Origin: Nitrospira_D sp019636945
GTDB lineage: Bacteria; Nitrospirota; Nitrospiria; Nitrospirales; Nitrospiraceae
Reading direction: 5' to 3'
Assembly: GCF_047338595.1 (NCBI RefSeq)
Contig: NZ_JBLFBO010000010.1
Span: 44,029 to 108,028, forward strand
DNA: 64,000 nucleotides
In this document: piece after piece, positions 42,003 through 51,597 of the stretch
Layout: each line of letters opens with the position of its first letter
Numbering within the stretch: position 1 is the first letter of the stretch
Made by a program: the position numbers and the translations under genes
Notes under the pieces: generated by a model
Databases searched by the model: none
Told to the model about the DNA's origin: nothing
Seen by the model: only the letters and a program-made list of their open reading frames with translations

Positions 42003-45000
42003 ATGAATCGTCGTACCGCACCAAAGGTGTTGTTGCTGCAGTTGGAGTTTCCGACCTGGGCTCAGGCGAGAGCTTGGACTTATCCTGCCTGTTTCGGTGT
42101 CGGTGAAGGTTTGCGTGCCGCCGGTGCGACCTGCACCACGTTACCATTGTTCGCAAATGCGTCGTTGTCGCCGGAGCGATGGCTCGAACAAAGCCGGGCT
42201 GCGGTCGACGGCCAACGATTCGACCAAGTGTGGGTTTGGCTCGTCCATGCGCCCTTGACTGTATCTATACTTGAGTGGATCTCCGGTCTGGCGCCGGTCC
42301 GTGTTGGGATCGTGATGGAGTCGCTGACGTATGATGAAGCCGATTATGACTGGGCGGGACATCTTCGTGGAAGAATGCAGACAGTAGCGGAGCAGGCCAG
42401 CGTTTTCACACATGTGCTGGTACCGGACGAACGGGACGTCGAACCCTTGGCGCAGCGCGCTGGCGTTCAGTCTTTATGGTGGCCGACGATGGTGCCTGAA
42501 CGATTCATCGTTCCGAGTACGTCCGAGCCGCGCTTTTCAACTGGTGTGTTCCATGGCCATCCATACGGCCCTCGACGGGCCTGGGTAGAAAACGCACGGT
42601 TGCAGGCACACATGACGTTTGTGGGGCCCGGCGCGCCATCGACTCGTTATCAGACCTGGTTCGACCAGCTGCAAGCTTCGGCAATCAGACGCTGGTCCTC
42701 CCCTGCGGCCATGCCGACACACCAGATCACAGACTATGTCACCATGCTGCAGGAGGTGCGCGAAGGTGAATTTCGAGAGTGGATGGCGCAGCTTCAGCAG
42801 TGGGCCGCTATTGTGAATTTGCCAAGTTTGGCAAAGTTCTATGGCGGTCGTGTGTACGAGGGCATGGCCGCCGGTCGTCCTGTGCTCACCTATCAGGTGC
42901 CGGATCATCCGTTCAATAACTCGTTGTTTGCCGAAGGCGAGGAGGTTCTGTGCTTTGCGCCGGATGATCCAGAATCGCTTCATGCCGGTCTTGAGAGGGT
43001 ACTGCGCGATCGCGACTTGGCCCACCGCATTGCGGTGAACGCTCAACGAAAGATGCGGCGTTATCATACGAGCGAAAGACGGCTGGCAGATACTCTGCGT
43101 TGGATCGAATCCGGCGTGCGTCCGGACTACGGCATACAACACTCATTGGAAGTACTCCCGATTCCTCAGTCGGCGGGGCATGATCAGAAAACAACAGTCT
43201 TTGTGCTTACGGTGGACGATCCAGTCTTTCCGGCGTGCAAGGCGGCGCTCGAAGCACAGCGCGGGACGGAGTTCCGCCTGGATATCATCAGCAACGTAAG
43301 CCCGTTCAGTGCGGCGGCGCAGAAGATGATCACGGCTTGCACGACCGAGTTCTTTATCCAGGTCGATGAGGACATGGTCTTGCAACCGGACGCGGTTGCC
43401 TCGATGGAAGCAGTTATGCAGAAGGCTCCAGACGATGTCGGCATGATCTGTTTCCATCTCTATGACGAAGATCGGGGAATCAACATCCAAGGGGTCAAGA
43501 TCTACCGGACGGCCCTCTTGAAGGGATTGTCCTTCCGAGACCGTAAGGCCAGCGAGATGGATCTGCTCGAACAGATGGGACAACTAGGTATCAAGTGGAT
43601 TCTTCATCCTGATGTGAAGGGACGGCATGGAACCTTCTATACACCCGAAACAATCTATCGTCGTTACAAGACGATGTATGAGAAAGATATCAGACAGTGG
43701 AATACGTTGACCTCAGATGTGCGGAGAAAAGCCGAGCGCTTTCGAGAGAGTGGTGACATCATTCAACTCTTTGCGCTACTCGGTGCGGCTCATGGAATTA
43801 TTAGCGCCCCCCATGCCCCGGACTGCGAGAAGGACGCTCGCCGGTACGGGCTCATAGAATTGGATGTATTCAAGCGTTTGTTTGTGTCCACACCTCCGAC
43901 GACTCAACCATACGATGCCGACAAAACCGGCATTCCTGTCGGTAACCCACCGATTCCTTTTGCACAGGTGAACTGGAATCATGACCATATGCAATCTGTA
44001 CGGCCAAGTCTTGGGCACACTTCGACCACGCCAGTGGCTCCAACGACGACTGAACCAATCGGCTGCGGGAGGTCCCACACGAAAAACATTCTCATAGTGA
44101 CGCCGTTCTTCTGGCCCTCAACTGGTGGAGTAGAGCGGGTGGCAGAGCAACTGAGTATGGGTCTTCTCCGCCAGGGCTATCAAGTCGATGTCGCCACTTA
44201 TCCGACCATTGGACGATATCTGGATAATTATAAGGGTGTACGAATAATAACTCTCGCAAACTTTGATCAGGTTGTCGACGACCATCGGATTTGCATTCTT
44301 CAAGTGGAGAAATTATTGCAAAGCCGACGCTATGCAGCCTGCCTCTTACTTGGGGCTCCGTCAAACGCTCTCTTTTATGGAGCACTCACGACACCATTCC
44401 CAGCGGAGACAAAGCTGTTTATCCAGCCGACGATGAATGAGGAAACCCTTGATGACTTGAAACAGGATGATTTCTTGCGCCCCTTGTTCCACAAACTCGC
44501 GCGACAAGCACAGGCGGTCGTTGTGCTTTCGGAAGATGGCGAAGATGCTCGCTTCATGAAAGAACAGGGTGTCGGACCGGTGTATTTGCCAAACGGTACG
44601 ATGCCGGTGAGTCCTCGTGAGGATTTCCGTCAAAAATATGGTATTGCGCCACACCGTTTCCTTATTTTACACGTGGCGAACCTATATCCGGTTAAGAACC
44701 ATCTGGGTTTGCTGACCGAGTTGAACAGGCTGCCGTCGGATGCTCAGTTGGTGATGATCGGCAGACCAACTGAAGAAACGGAATATGTTCGTCAAGTCCA
44801 GAGCGCACTGTCCGGAAGGCCGGACGTGCTGTACGTTCCCGGACTAGACGCTGAAGGGATAGCCGCCGCGATGCGGGCCGCCGATGTCTTGGTCTTGGCA
44901 TCCCACAGTGAAGCATCGCCCTTAGTCGTGCTGGAAGCAATGAGCTGCGGTCTTCCATGGCTGGCCACTCCCGGCTGCGGGACGGTTCACGAACAGGCAG

Positions 45001-48000
45001 GTGGGCTGGTTGCCACGCTCAGCAGTTTCCACGAAGTCATTATGCGCCTGAAGGAGGATGGGGATCTGCGGCGGCAATTGGGTGAGCTCGGTCGAGCGCA
45101 TTGGGCAGCCTCCTTTGATTGGTCACATGTGCTACGAGGTTGGATCGAGCTACTGACAACCGGGCAGCTCACCGCCTCGTTTGTGACACCCGAGGAAGTG
45201 AAGCAGGGTATGCGGAACTTACGCAGGCATAGAGCGCTGCGGGACCTCACCGCCAGCGAGGACGTGGGTCACACAGCAATTGCATCGGCCGCAACGCGGC
45301 CTCCTCACAACACTTCGGAGGGATCGATGGATTCCGATCGGTTTTACGTGAATCTCTTCGTCAATGCGCCGGCTTGGTCGACACCCCAGCCGAATGTGGA
45401 CGAGTCAGCACGCTGGAGCAAGATTGCATCGTTTCTCGAATGTATTCTGCGACAGGTTCGACGGCAGAATCCTGATAAGGCTTTGCGTATCTTGGACGTG
45501 GGATGTGGACGCGGGTGGCTCACGAATCTCGTGTCCATGTACGGAAGCTGCGAAGGGATTGAGCCGGTGAGTGATGTGGTGGTGCATGCGCGGCGATTGT
45601 TCCCCCACCTGCGGTTTGAAGCCGGCACGGCTGACCAGGTCTTAGCCCGTCCGGACTTTGCCCCCTACGACGTCGTCGTATGCTCGGAAGTGCTTGAACA
45701 TGTTCCTCACGGAGAGAAAGATCTCTTTCTGGCCCAGCTTGCCGCGCTGTTGACACCGGAAGGATATGTAGTCCTGACTACACCGCGCGGTGAAATGTGG
45801 GAGCAGTGGAAAACCATTGCACCGCCGAATCAGCCGGTAGAAGACTGGGTGACGGAGGGAGACCTACGGAAGCTATTTTGTCGACAAGGATTTGCCGAGC
45901 TTGGTTTGGAACGGGTGTATGTCGAAGTGCCTGGGCTGCGGTATGTGCCGGCACCGACTCCGGCTGAGCTCGAGTCCATGCAGCTGTTGCCGATCTACCA
46001 GGTGTGGGCTTGTCAGCGTGTGAAGTGTAATCAACCGGCTACCTTCCTGCGCCGGCCGAAAGTCTCGGTCATTCTGCCGTCGTACAATCGGCCTGACCGT
46101 TTGACAGAGGCCCTCCAAAGCGTTCTCCGACAGAGCTATCAGGACTTTGAAATCGTGGTGGTCAACGATGGAGGGACCGATGTTGGTGCGACCGTGGCGG
46201 CGCTCAATGACGGGCGCATCATGTACATTCAGCACGATCGCAATCGTGGCCTCGCCGCGGCACGGAATACCGGGCTACGCGCAGCCAAGGGGAAATATGT
46301 TGCCTATCTGGACGATGACGATCGATATCTGCCCAACCACCTGGAGACGCTGGTGAAGGTTCTGGTGGGTAGCGAATGTAAAGTTGCCTATACGGACGCG
46401 TGGCGTGTTCATGAGCAGAGTGAAGGTGGGCAGTATTTTGAGGTAGGCCGGGATCTGCCCTACTCGTATGACTTCAATCCGGCCAATCTGCTGGTCGGCA
46501 ATTACTTTCCGGTTCTGTGCGTCATGCACGAGCGAAGCTGTCTGGACGACGTCGGCGGATTTGATGAATCGTTGTTTGCCCACGAAGATTGGGATTTGTG
46601 GATTCGCATGGCGATGAAGTTTCAGTTCGTGCATGTGAAGAAGATTACGGCGGAGTTTACCTGGAGAACCGACGGCAGTTCGATGACCAGCGGCACCCAG
46701 CAGACCTATTACCGAACCACGGAAATCATCTATCGCAAGTACCGGCCCTATGCCGAACGAGTGCCGGACGTGCGTGCGGCGCAGGAGCAGCGGCTGGCCG
46801 AACTGAGAGCCAAGACGCGGCCGTCACACTTCGACTGTTCCATCATTGTTCCCGTCTGGAACGGAGCGGAGTTGACCAGGCAATGTCTGACGGCTCTTGC
46901 CTGTGCCACCACCGATGTGACGTTTGAGGTGATCGTTGTGGATAACGGGTCCACGGACGGTACGCCCGAGGTGCTGGCCTCTCTCGCGGGCGATATACGC
47001 ATCATCCGTAATCAGGAGAATCTGGGATTTGCCAAGGCCTGCAACCAGGGCGCCCGGGCGGCGACGGGGAACTATCTCGTCTTCTTGAACAACGATACGA
47101 TTCCCCAACGCGGGTGGCTGAAGGCGCTCGTCAATGAAGTCGAAGCGCATACAGAGGTCGGCATTGTTGGCAGCAAGCTCTTGTACCCTGACGGCACAGT
47201 TCAACATGCCGGTGTCGTTCGAGATATTGAGGATCGCCTGCCTTACCATATCTACCAAAAGTTTTCCGGTGACCATCCGGCCGTGAATCGGCGTCGGGAA
47301 TTCCAAATTGTCACGGCGGCCTGCATGTTGACCAGACGTATCTTGTTTGAAGAACTCGGAGGATTCGACGAAGGGTACGTCAACGGGTTTGAAGACGCGG
47401 ACCTGTGCTTGAAAGTGAGAGAACGTGGGTACCAGGTTGTGTATCAACCGAGGAGCGTCGTTGTGCACCTTGAAAGCCAAACGCCTGGGCGGATGACGCA
47501 TGAGAATGCAAACGCGGCCCGTTTCTTAGACCGGTGGGGTATTCAGTGGTGGGCAGCAGACGAAGATCGGCATTTCTATATCGATGGCTACAACATAAAA
47601 CGCATTGCCCGTAAAGGGCAAACAGACGGAAATATTGTGCTGAGGGAGGAAACCAGGGATGGTGCCTCCTGGGCACATGTGGCGGCGACGCAAACCTCCG
47701 CCATGAAGAAGGATTGGGAGGCGGTACGGCGAGAACTTGCTCTAGTTGATGAGTGGCCGAACGACCGATTTGTCCTGGCCTGGGGTGCGACGGTGGCTGA
47801 GCGGCTGCAAGAGCCAGTCTATCGGGCACAGTTTCTCGCACGATATGTGGCCTTGGTCGATGAGCCGGCCAAGCGACTTGAATTGATCCGTATGTTTCTC
47901 GAACAGCACAATCTGTCTGGTGCTGAGGAACATCTCACAATCCTTCTGGCAGCATCACCCGATCATGGGGAAGGCCTGTTGCTTAAGGGCATTTCCTGTA

Positions 48001-48449
48001 TGCAGCGGGAGCAGTACGAACAAGCAGAGACGGCATTTGCTGCGGCGATTCGCGAAGGTGCCGAGCGGAGGAAATGTCTGATGGGTATGGGCATGGCCGC
48101 CATGGGGAGAGCCTACACCCAAGGGGCCTGGGAGCGGTTTCTTGAGGTGCTGGTCGAATACCCCGATGATGGGGAGGCGATCCATTGGCTGCTCCGTGCA
48201 GGGACAGCGCAGAATCGTTGGCAGGAGTTGGGTGAGCGCTTGCATGTGTATACGACCAGAAACCCAGGGGATCTTGCTGCACGCTTTGCCTTCACCAGCG
48301 TCTTGTTACGCGGCGAGCAGATCGAAGCCGCTCGCAGGGAATATGATGCCCTGTGCAAGGTCGACCCACATTATGACGGGCTTGGTCAGCTTAGCCAGGC
48401 CATTGCTGGAAGGGAAGCGGCGCTTGCCATGGAAGGCGCCTCGTCTTAG
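42003..48449 (+). CDS. Giant multidomain glycosyltransferase/methyltransferase with TPR-like tail
   Basis: A 2148-residue protein with several enzyme modules in one frame. Approximate order: CgeB-like glycosyltransferase (1-375, YGGRVYEGMAAGRPVLTYQV), GT2-like domain (395-600, FIQVDEDMVLQP), GT4 domain (695-1055, ILIVTPFFWPSTGGVERVAE; ASPLVVLEAMSCGLPWLAT), SAM methyltransferase (1110-1320, ILDVGCGRGW at 1162-1171; SEVLEHV), GT2 (1352-1557, VSVILPSYNRPDRL; YLDDDDRYLP), GT2 (1610-1846, SIIVPVWNGAEL; FLNNDTIP), and a helical TPR-like tail (about 1900-2148). No membrane segment or signal peptide is seen, so it would work in the cytoplasm, presumably building or attaching an oligosaccharide. Confidence 0.9.
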   Translation: MNRRTAPKVLLLQLEFPTWAQARAWTYPACFGVGEGLRAAGATCTTLPLFANASLSPERWLEQSRAAVDGQRFDQVWVWLVHAPLTVSILEWISGLAPVRVGIVMESLTYDEADYDWAGHLRGRMQTVAEQASVFTHVLVPDERDVEPLAQRAGVQSLWWPTMVPERFIVPSTSEPRFSTGVFHGHPYGPRRAWVENARLQAHMTFVGPGAPSTRYQTWFDQLQASAIRRWSSPAAMPTHQITDYVTMLQEVREGEFREWMAQLQQWAAIVNLPSLAKFYGGRVYEGMAAGRPVLTYQVPDHPFNNSLFAEGEEVLCFAPDDPESLHAGLERVLRDRDLAHRIAVNAQRKMRRYHTSERRLADTLRWIESGVRPDYGIQHSLEVLPIPQSAGHDQKTTVFVLTVDDPVFPACKAALEAQRGTEFRLDIISNVSPFSAAAQKMITACTTEFFIQVDEDMVLQPDAVASMEAVMQKAPDDVGMICFHLYDEDRGINIQGVKIYRTALLKGLSFRDRKASEMDLLEQMGQLGIKWILHPDVKGRHGTFYTPETIYRRYKTMYEKDIRQWNTLTSDVRRKAERFRESGDIIQLFALLGAAHGIISAPHAPDCEKDARRYGLIELDVFKRLFVSTPPTTQPYDADKTGIPVGNPPIPFAQVNWNHDHMQSVRPSLGHTSTTPVAPTTTEPIGCGRSHTKNILIVTPFFWPSTGGVERVAEQLSMGLLRQGYQVDVATYPTIGRYLDNYKGVRIITLANFDQVVDDHRICILQVEKLLQSRRYAACLLLGAPSNALFYGALTTPFPAETKLFIQPTMNEETLDDLKQDDFLRPLFHKLARQAQAVVVLSEDGEDARFMKEQGVGPVYLPNGTMPVSPREDFRQKYGIAPHRFLILHVANLYPVKNHLGLLTELNRLPSDAQLVMIGRPTEETEYVRQVQSALSGRPDVLYVPGLDAEGIAAAMRAADVLVLASHSEASPLVVLEAMSCGLPWLATPGCGTVHEQAGGLVATLSSFHEVIMRLKEDGDLRRQLGELGRAHWAASFDWSHVLRGWIELLTTGQLTASFVTPEEVKQGMRNLRRHRALRDLTASEDVGHTAIASAATRPPHNTSEGSMDSDRFYVNLFVNAPAWSTPQPNVDESARWSKIASFLECILRQVRRQNPDKALRILDVGCGRGWLTNLVSMYGSCEGIEPVSDVVVHARRLFPHLRFEAGTADQVLARPDFAPYDVVVCSEVLEHVPHGEKDLFLAQLAALLTPEGYVVLTTPRGEMWEQWKTIAPPNQPVEDWVTEGDLRKLFCRQGFAELGLERVYVEVPGLRYVPAPTPAELESMQLLPIYQVWACQRVKCNQPATFLRRPKVSVILPSYNRPDRLTEALQSVLRQSYQDFEIVVVNDGGTDVGATVAALNDGRIMYIQHDRNRGLAAARNTGLRAAKGKYVAYLDDDDRYLPNHLETLVKVLVGSECKVAYTDAWRVHEQSEGGQYFEVGRDLPYSYDFNPANLLVGNYFPVLCVMHERSCLDDVGGFDESLFAHEDWDLWIRMAMKFQFVHVKKITAEFTWRTDGSSMTSGTQQTYYRTTEIIYRKYRPYAERVPDVRAAQEQRLAELRAKTRPSHFDCSIIVPVWNGAELTRQCLTALACATTDVTFEVIVVDNGSTDGTPEVLASLAGDIRIIRNQENLGFAKACNQGARAATGNYLVFLNNDTIPQRGWLKALVNEVEAHTEVGIVGSKLLYPDGTVQHAGVVRDIEDRLPYHIYQKFSGDHPAVNRRREFQIVTAACMLTRRILFEELGGFDEGYVNGFEDADLCLKVRERGYQVVYQPRSVVVHLESQTPGRMTHENANAARFLDRWGIQWWAADEDRHFYIDGYNIKRIARKGQTDGNIVLREETRDGASWAHVAATQTSAMKKDWEAVRRELALVDEWPNDRFVLAWGATVAERLQEPVYRAQFLARYVALVDEPAKRLELIRMFLEQHNLSGAEEHLTILLAASPDHGEGLLLKGISCMQREQYEQAETAFAAAIREGAERRKCLMGMGMAAMGRAYTQGAWERFLEVLVEYPDDGEAIHWLLRAGTAQNRWQELGERLHVYTTRNPGDLAARFAFTSVLLRGEQIEAARREYDALCKVDPHYDGLGQLSQAIAGREAALAMEGASS

Positions 48450-48453
48450 TTCC

Positions 48454-49689
48454 ATGACAAAACGTGTCCTTCTCATCCAGCTTGCGAGGCTCGGTGATCT
48501 TGTTCAGACGATTCCGGCCATGATGGCGCTGAAAGAGGCTCATGCAGATTGGATCCTGGATCTTCTTTGTCCGATCCACTTAGAGGATATCGGGCGGATA
48601 CTTCCTGTGATTTCTACGGTAGTGAGGTGGGACGGAACCGCGTGGAATCGACGTGCGCGCCTGGCTGAGAAAGAATTCAGGCCTGAGTATGTCGTCGAAG
48701 CCGATACTGATATCCGTGCGATCACGCAAGAGCTCTATGATTGTGCCTGTGTGCTCAACCAACATCCACGCGCCATTCTGGCCGGGGCACTTCTTGCGCA
48801 GGAGAGCATGGGAGCTATGACTGGTCGGCCGTTCGATCCGACCTTATCACCTTGGGGAGCCTATGTGAGAGCGGTAGCCAAGAACAGAAGTGGGAACCGC
48901 GTTCATTTGGCGGATGCATTTTGTGGGATGTGTGGAGTTCCTCCACCCAAGCACATCATGCCGATACAGGTGAGCTCAGTTCAGCTACCGAATGATCTCG
49001 ATCCGATCGGACAATCCTGTGGGCCTTGGATCGGAGTACTGGTAGGTGCAGGGGATCCGGAACGATTAGTTCCGGCCATGGCCTGGGCGCGTTTGATCGC
49101 AGGCTGTCTGGAGCAGCTCCAGGGAAGTCGTGTCCTGTTATTGGGAAGTCGACAAGAACAAGAACGAGCCAGCTGGATTCTGGCCTCACTTCCTTCTTCA
49201 CTCGTAGGGCGAGTCTGGGATACGACCGGTCGACTTTCGCTGGCGGAATTGGCACAGGCACTGACCCGCTGCCAGGTCGTGATCGGAGCCGACACCGGCC
49301 CGCTTCACCTAGCAGCAGCGGTGGGGACCTCGGTGATCGGGTGGTACTTTGCGAGAGCGCGAGTTCATGAGACGGGCCCTTACGGGCAGAGCCATTGGAT
49401 CTGGCAAGCGGAGGCCGTGAAGCGTGAAGCATTACACGTGAAGCTCGAACGAGAAGATCCGCGGCGGATCGAGTCGCTCGACACACTTCGCGTATCACCG
49501 GTTCAGTGGCCGATCGAGGGGACGATTGCCTTGTTGTCGAACGGATCAGCCGCTTCCGTCGACGGCTGGTCTCTGTGGACAAGTTATCGAGATCGATGGG
49601 GAGCGTACTATGTTCAGGCGGGACAAGAACCGGTTGCCCCGCTTCAACGAGAGCAAATCTGGAACGAGTTGCATCCGACTGCGGTGTGA
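48454..49689 (+). CDS. GT9 (heptosyltransferase-like) glycosyltransferase
   Basis: 411 residues from the ATG at 48454, 4 nt after the giant gene. Family features are VLLIQLARLGDLVQTIPAMM, WIGVLVGAGDPERLVPAMAW and the sugar-nucleotide region IGADTGPLHLAAAVGTSVIG, as in ADP-heptose:LPS heptosyltransferases. The tail has WTSYRDRWGAYYVQAG, also found in altered form in the 51598 protein. Part of the C-terminal coding sequence (49416-49430) is identical to an intergenic palindrome arm. Heptose use would agree with the HddA/HddC-like genes. Confidence 0.85.
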   Translation: MTKRVLLIQLARLGDLVQTIPAMMALKEAHADWILDLLCPIHLEDIGRILPVISTVVRWDGTAWNRRARLAEKEFRPEYVVEADTDIRAITQELYDCACVLNQHPRAILAGALLAQESMGAMTGRPFDPTLSPWGAYVRAVAKNRSGNRVHLADAFCGMCGVPPPKHIMPIQVSSVQLPNDLDPIGQSCGPWIGVLVGAGDPERLVPAMAWARLIAGCLEQLQGSRVLLLGSRQEQERASWILASLPSSLVGRVWDTTGRLSLAELAQALTRCQVVIGADTGPLHLAAAVGTSVIGWYFARARVHETGPYGQSHWIWQAEAVKREALHVKLEREDPRRIESLDTLRVSPVQWPIEGTIALLSNGSAASVDGWSLWTSYRDRWGAYYVQAGQEPVAPLQREQIWNELHPTAV

Positions 49690-49700
49690 GGGGGAGTTCC

Positions 49701-51518
49701 GTGGAGCACCTGAACCAGAACCTAGAAAACCTTCGTCAGACTGTCCCTGATCTTGTCTCCGCGCTGTGGAACTCCTCCGGTGGGGTCCTTTCGATTGTTC
49801 CCTCACGTGAGGGGTCCCCTTCGGCGAGGTTTCAAGATCAATGGGTCCACAGCGCCTATGACCCCAAGAAAGAAGCCAGGTCCTGGGCAGAACAGCAACT
49901 CAAGGAATGGAAACCTGGAGAGGTGGCGGTAGTTCTCGGGGTCGGTCTTCTGTATCACGTGGAGGCGCTTGCCTTTGCTTGCCCCGCCGATGCCCGAACG
50001 GCCATCGTGGTGCCGGATCTATCCGTCTTAAAAGATGCAATGGGGGCAAGGCCACTCGGATCATGGATCAACAGGATTCAGTGGGTGACGGGCACGCCGG
50101 AGGAAATGGCCACGCAATTGACTGCGCTATCCTCTCCATTGCGGTTCTGTACCTATGGACCGGCCGCACGTCTGCACGGTGATGTTCATGAGCGACTGCA
50201 GACGAGTCTTCGCCGCATCATGGCTGCGAAAGCCGGAGGCCAACTGCATGTGGCGGTGGTCGGTCCGATCTACGGAGGGTCGCTGCCGATTGCTCGCTAT
50301 GTCGTCTCGGCGTTGAATGAGTTGGGCCATCGAGTCAGCTGGCTTGATCACCACGTGCATCAGGGGAGCTACGAGGCCTTCGGATCCTATCGCGAAGAAC
50401 GCCATCGCTTGATGCTTCAAAGCCGATTTGCCGACGTGCTCAGCCTGAGCACGATGGCGCATCTCGCGGAAGATCCGCCCGATCTGGTTCTGGCCATTGC
50501 TCAAGCACCGTTGAGCTTGGCGGTCTTACAACATCTGCGCAAGAAGAAGTTTCTGACGGCCATGTGGTTCGTGGAGAACTATCGGCATTTGACCTACTGG
50601 CAACAGTTGGCGGCAGGATACGATTACTGGTTTGTGATTCAGCAAGGGGATTGTTTCGACGCATTGAAACGGGCCGGAGCGGCTCATGTGCACTACCTTC
50701 CTATGGCGGCGGATCCCACGGTGCATCGTCCGATGACGCTCACAGCGGCTGAGCATCAGGAATATGGCGCCGACGTCTCCTTCGTCGGAGCTGGCTATGC
50801 CAACCGACGGATCCTCTTGCCGCAGTGGCTCTCTCACGAATGGACGATGAAACTGTGGGGGAATGAATGGGACGGTGCTGCCGCGCTCTCCGGAGTGCTT
50901 CAACGAAACGGTGCCAGGATCGATACCGATACTTGCATGAAGGTGTTCAACGCTACGGCCGTCAATTTGAATCTGCATTCGTGCTCCGGAACAGGCATGG
51001 ATCCTCAGCCGGACTTCGTGAACCCCCGCACCTTTGAATTAGCTGCCTGTGGTGCGTTTCAGCTTGTGGATGACAGGACACTCCTTCCCGATTTGTTTAC
51101 CTCGGAGGAGGTGGCGTCCTTTCGCCGTACAGAAGATGTCCCACAACTGATTCGGAGGTGGCTGCCAGATACGGAGGGTCGCCGTGCCCATGCTGAGGCA
51201 TCGCGTCGACGGGTGCTGCGTGACCATACCTATCGCCATCGTCTGCAAGAGCTACTTTCCACGGTGGGTCTTTCTCAACCCGATCGCATCGGCTCGATCT
51301 TGCGAGGAGACCGGCTCACCACAGGTCTGAAGGAACGGGCCGCGTCGGTGCCGGAGCTGCTTCCCTTACTCAATCGCTTTCCGACGGGACAACGAATTGA
51401 GTTGAAGGACCTTGCGGCTGACATTCGAGCACGAGCTGCTGGACATCAACTGGCTCGAGAAGAGCTGTTGGTGCTCATGATCGACAGTTATCGAGCGGAA
51501 ACAAAAGATCTGGTATGA
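49701..51518 (+). CDS. CgeB-like glycosyltransferase
   Basis: 605 residues from the GTG at 49701, which has GAGGGGGAG just upstream and starts after the previous stop; an open frame to 49506 overlaps that gene and is unlikely. Residues about 240-540 resemble the CgeB/Glyco_trans_1_2 family: SWLDHHVHQGSYEAFGSYRE, WFVENYRHLTYWQQLAAGYD, ADVSFVGAGYANRRILLPQW and CGAFQLVDDRTLLPDLF. The first 220 residues are a separate unrecognised domain with VAVVLGVGLLYHVEALAFAC, reminiscent of DUF115-like motility accessory proteins. A palindromic repeat follows it. Confidence 0.78.
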   Translation: MEHLNQNLENLRQTVPDLVSALWNSSGGVLSIVPSREGSPSARFQDQWVHSAYDPKKEARSWAEQQLKEWKPGEVAVVLGVGLLYHVEALAFACPADARTAIVVPDLSVLKDAMGARPLGSWINRIQWVTGTPEEMATQLTALSSPLRFCTYGPAARLHGDVHERLQTSLRRIMAAKAGGQLHVAVVGPIYGGSLPIARYVVSALNELGHRVSWLDHHVHQGSYEAFGSYREERHRLMLQSRFADVLSLSTMAHLAEDPPDLVLAIAQAPLSLAVLQHLRKKKFLTAMWFVENYRHLTYWQQLAAGYDYWFVIQQGDCFDALKRAGAAHVHYLPMAADPTVHRPMTLTAAEHQEYGADVSFVGAGYANRRILLPQWLSHEWTMKLWGNEWDGAAALSGVLQRNGARIDTDTCMKVFNATAVNLNLHSCSGTGMDPQPDFVNPRTFELAACGAFQLVDDRTLLPDLFTSEEVASFRRTEDVPQLIRRWLPDTEGRRAHAEASRRRVLRDHTYRHRLQELLSTVGLSQPDRIGSILRGDRLTTGLKERAASVPELLPLLNRFPTGQRIELKDLAADIRARAAGHQLAREELLVLMIDSYRAETKDLV

Positions 51519-51543
51519 CGAAGAGTTTTAAGTTGCTGGTTTC

Positions 51544-51575
51544 TTGTTTCACGTTGAACCTAAAACCTGAAACAA
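51544..51575. repeat. Palindromic repeat between two glycosyltransferase genes
   Basis: TTGTTTCA (51544-51551) pairs with TGAAACAA (51568-51575) around CGTTGAACCTAAAACC. It fills the 79-nt gap and shares GTTTCACGTTGAACC-type words with the repeats at 25.3, 61.9 and 62.8 kb. Confidence 0.5.
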
Positions 51576-51597
51576 CGTTCCCTGCTGGAGTGCGAAT

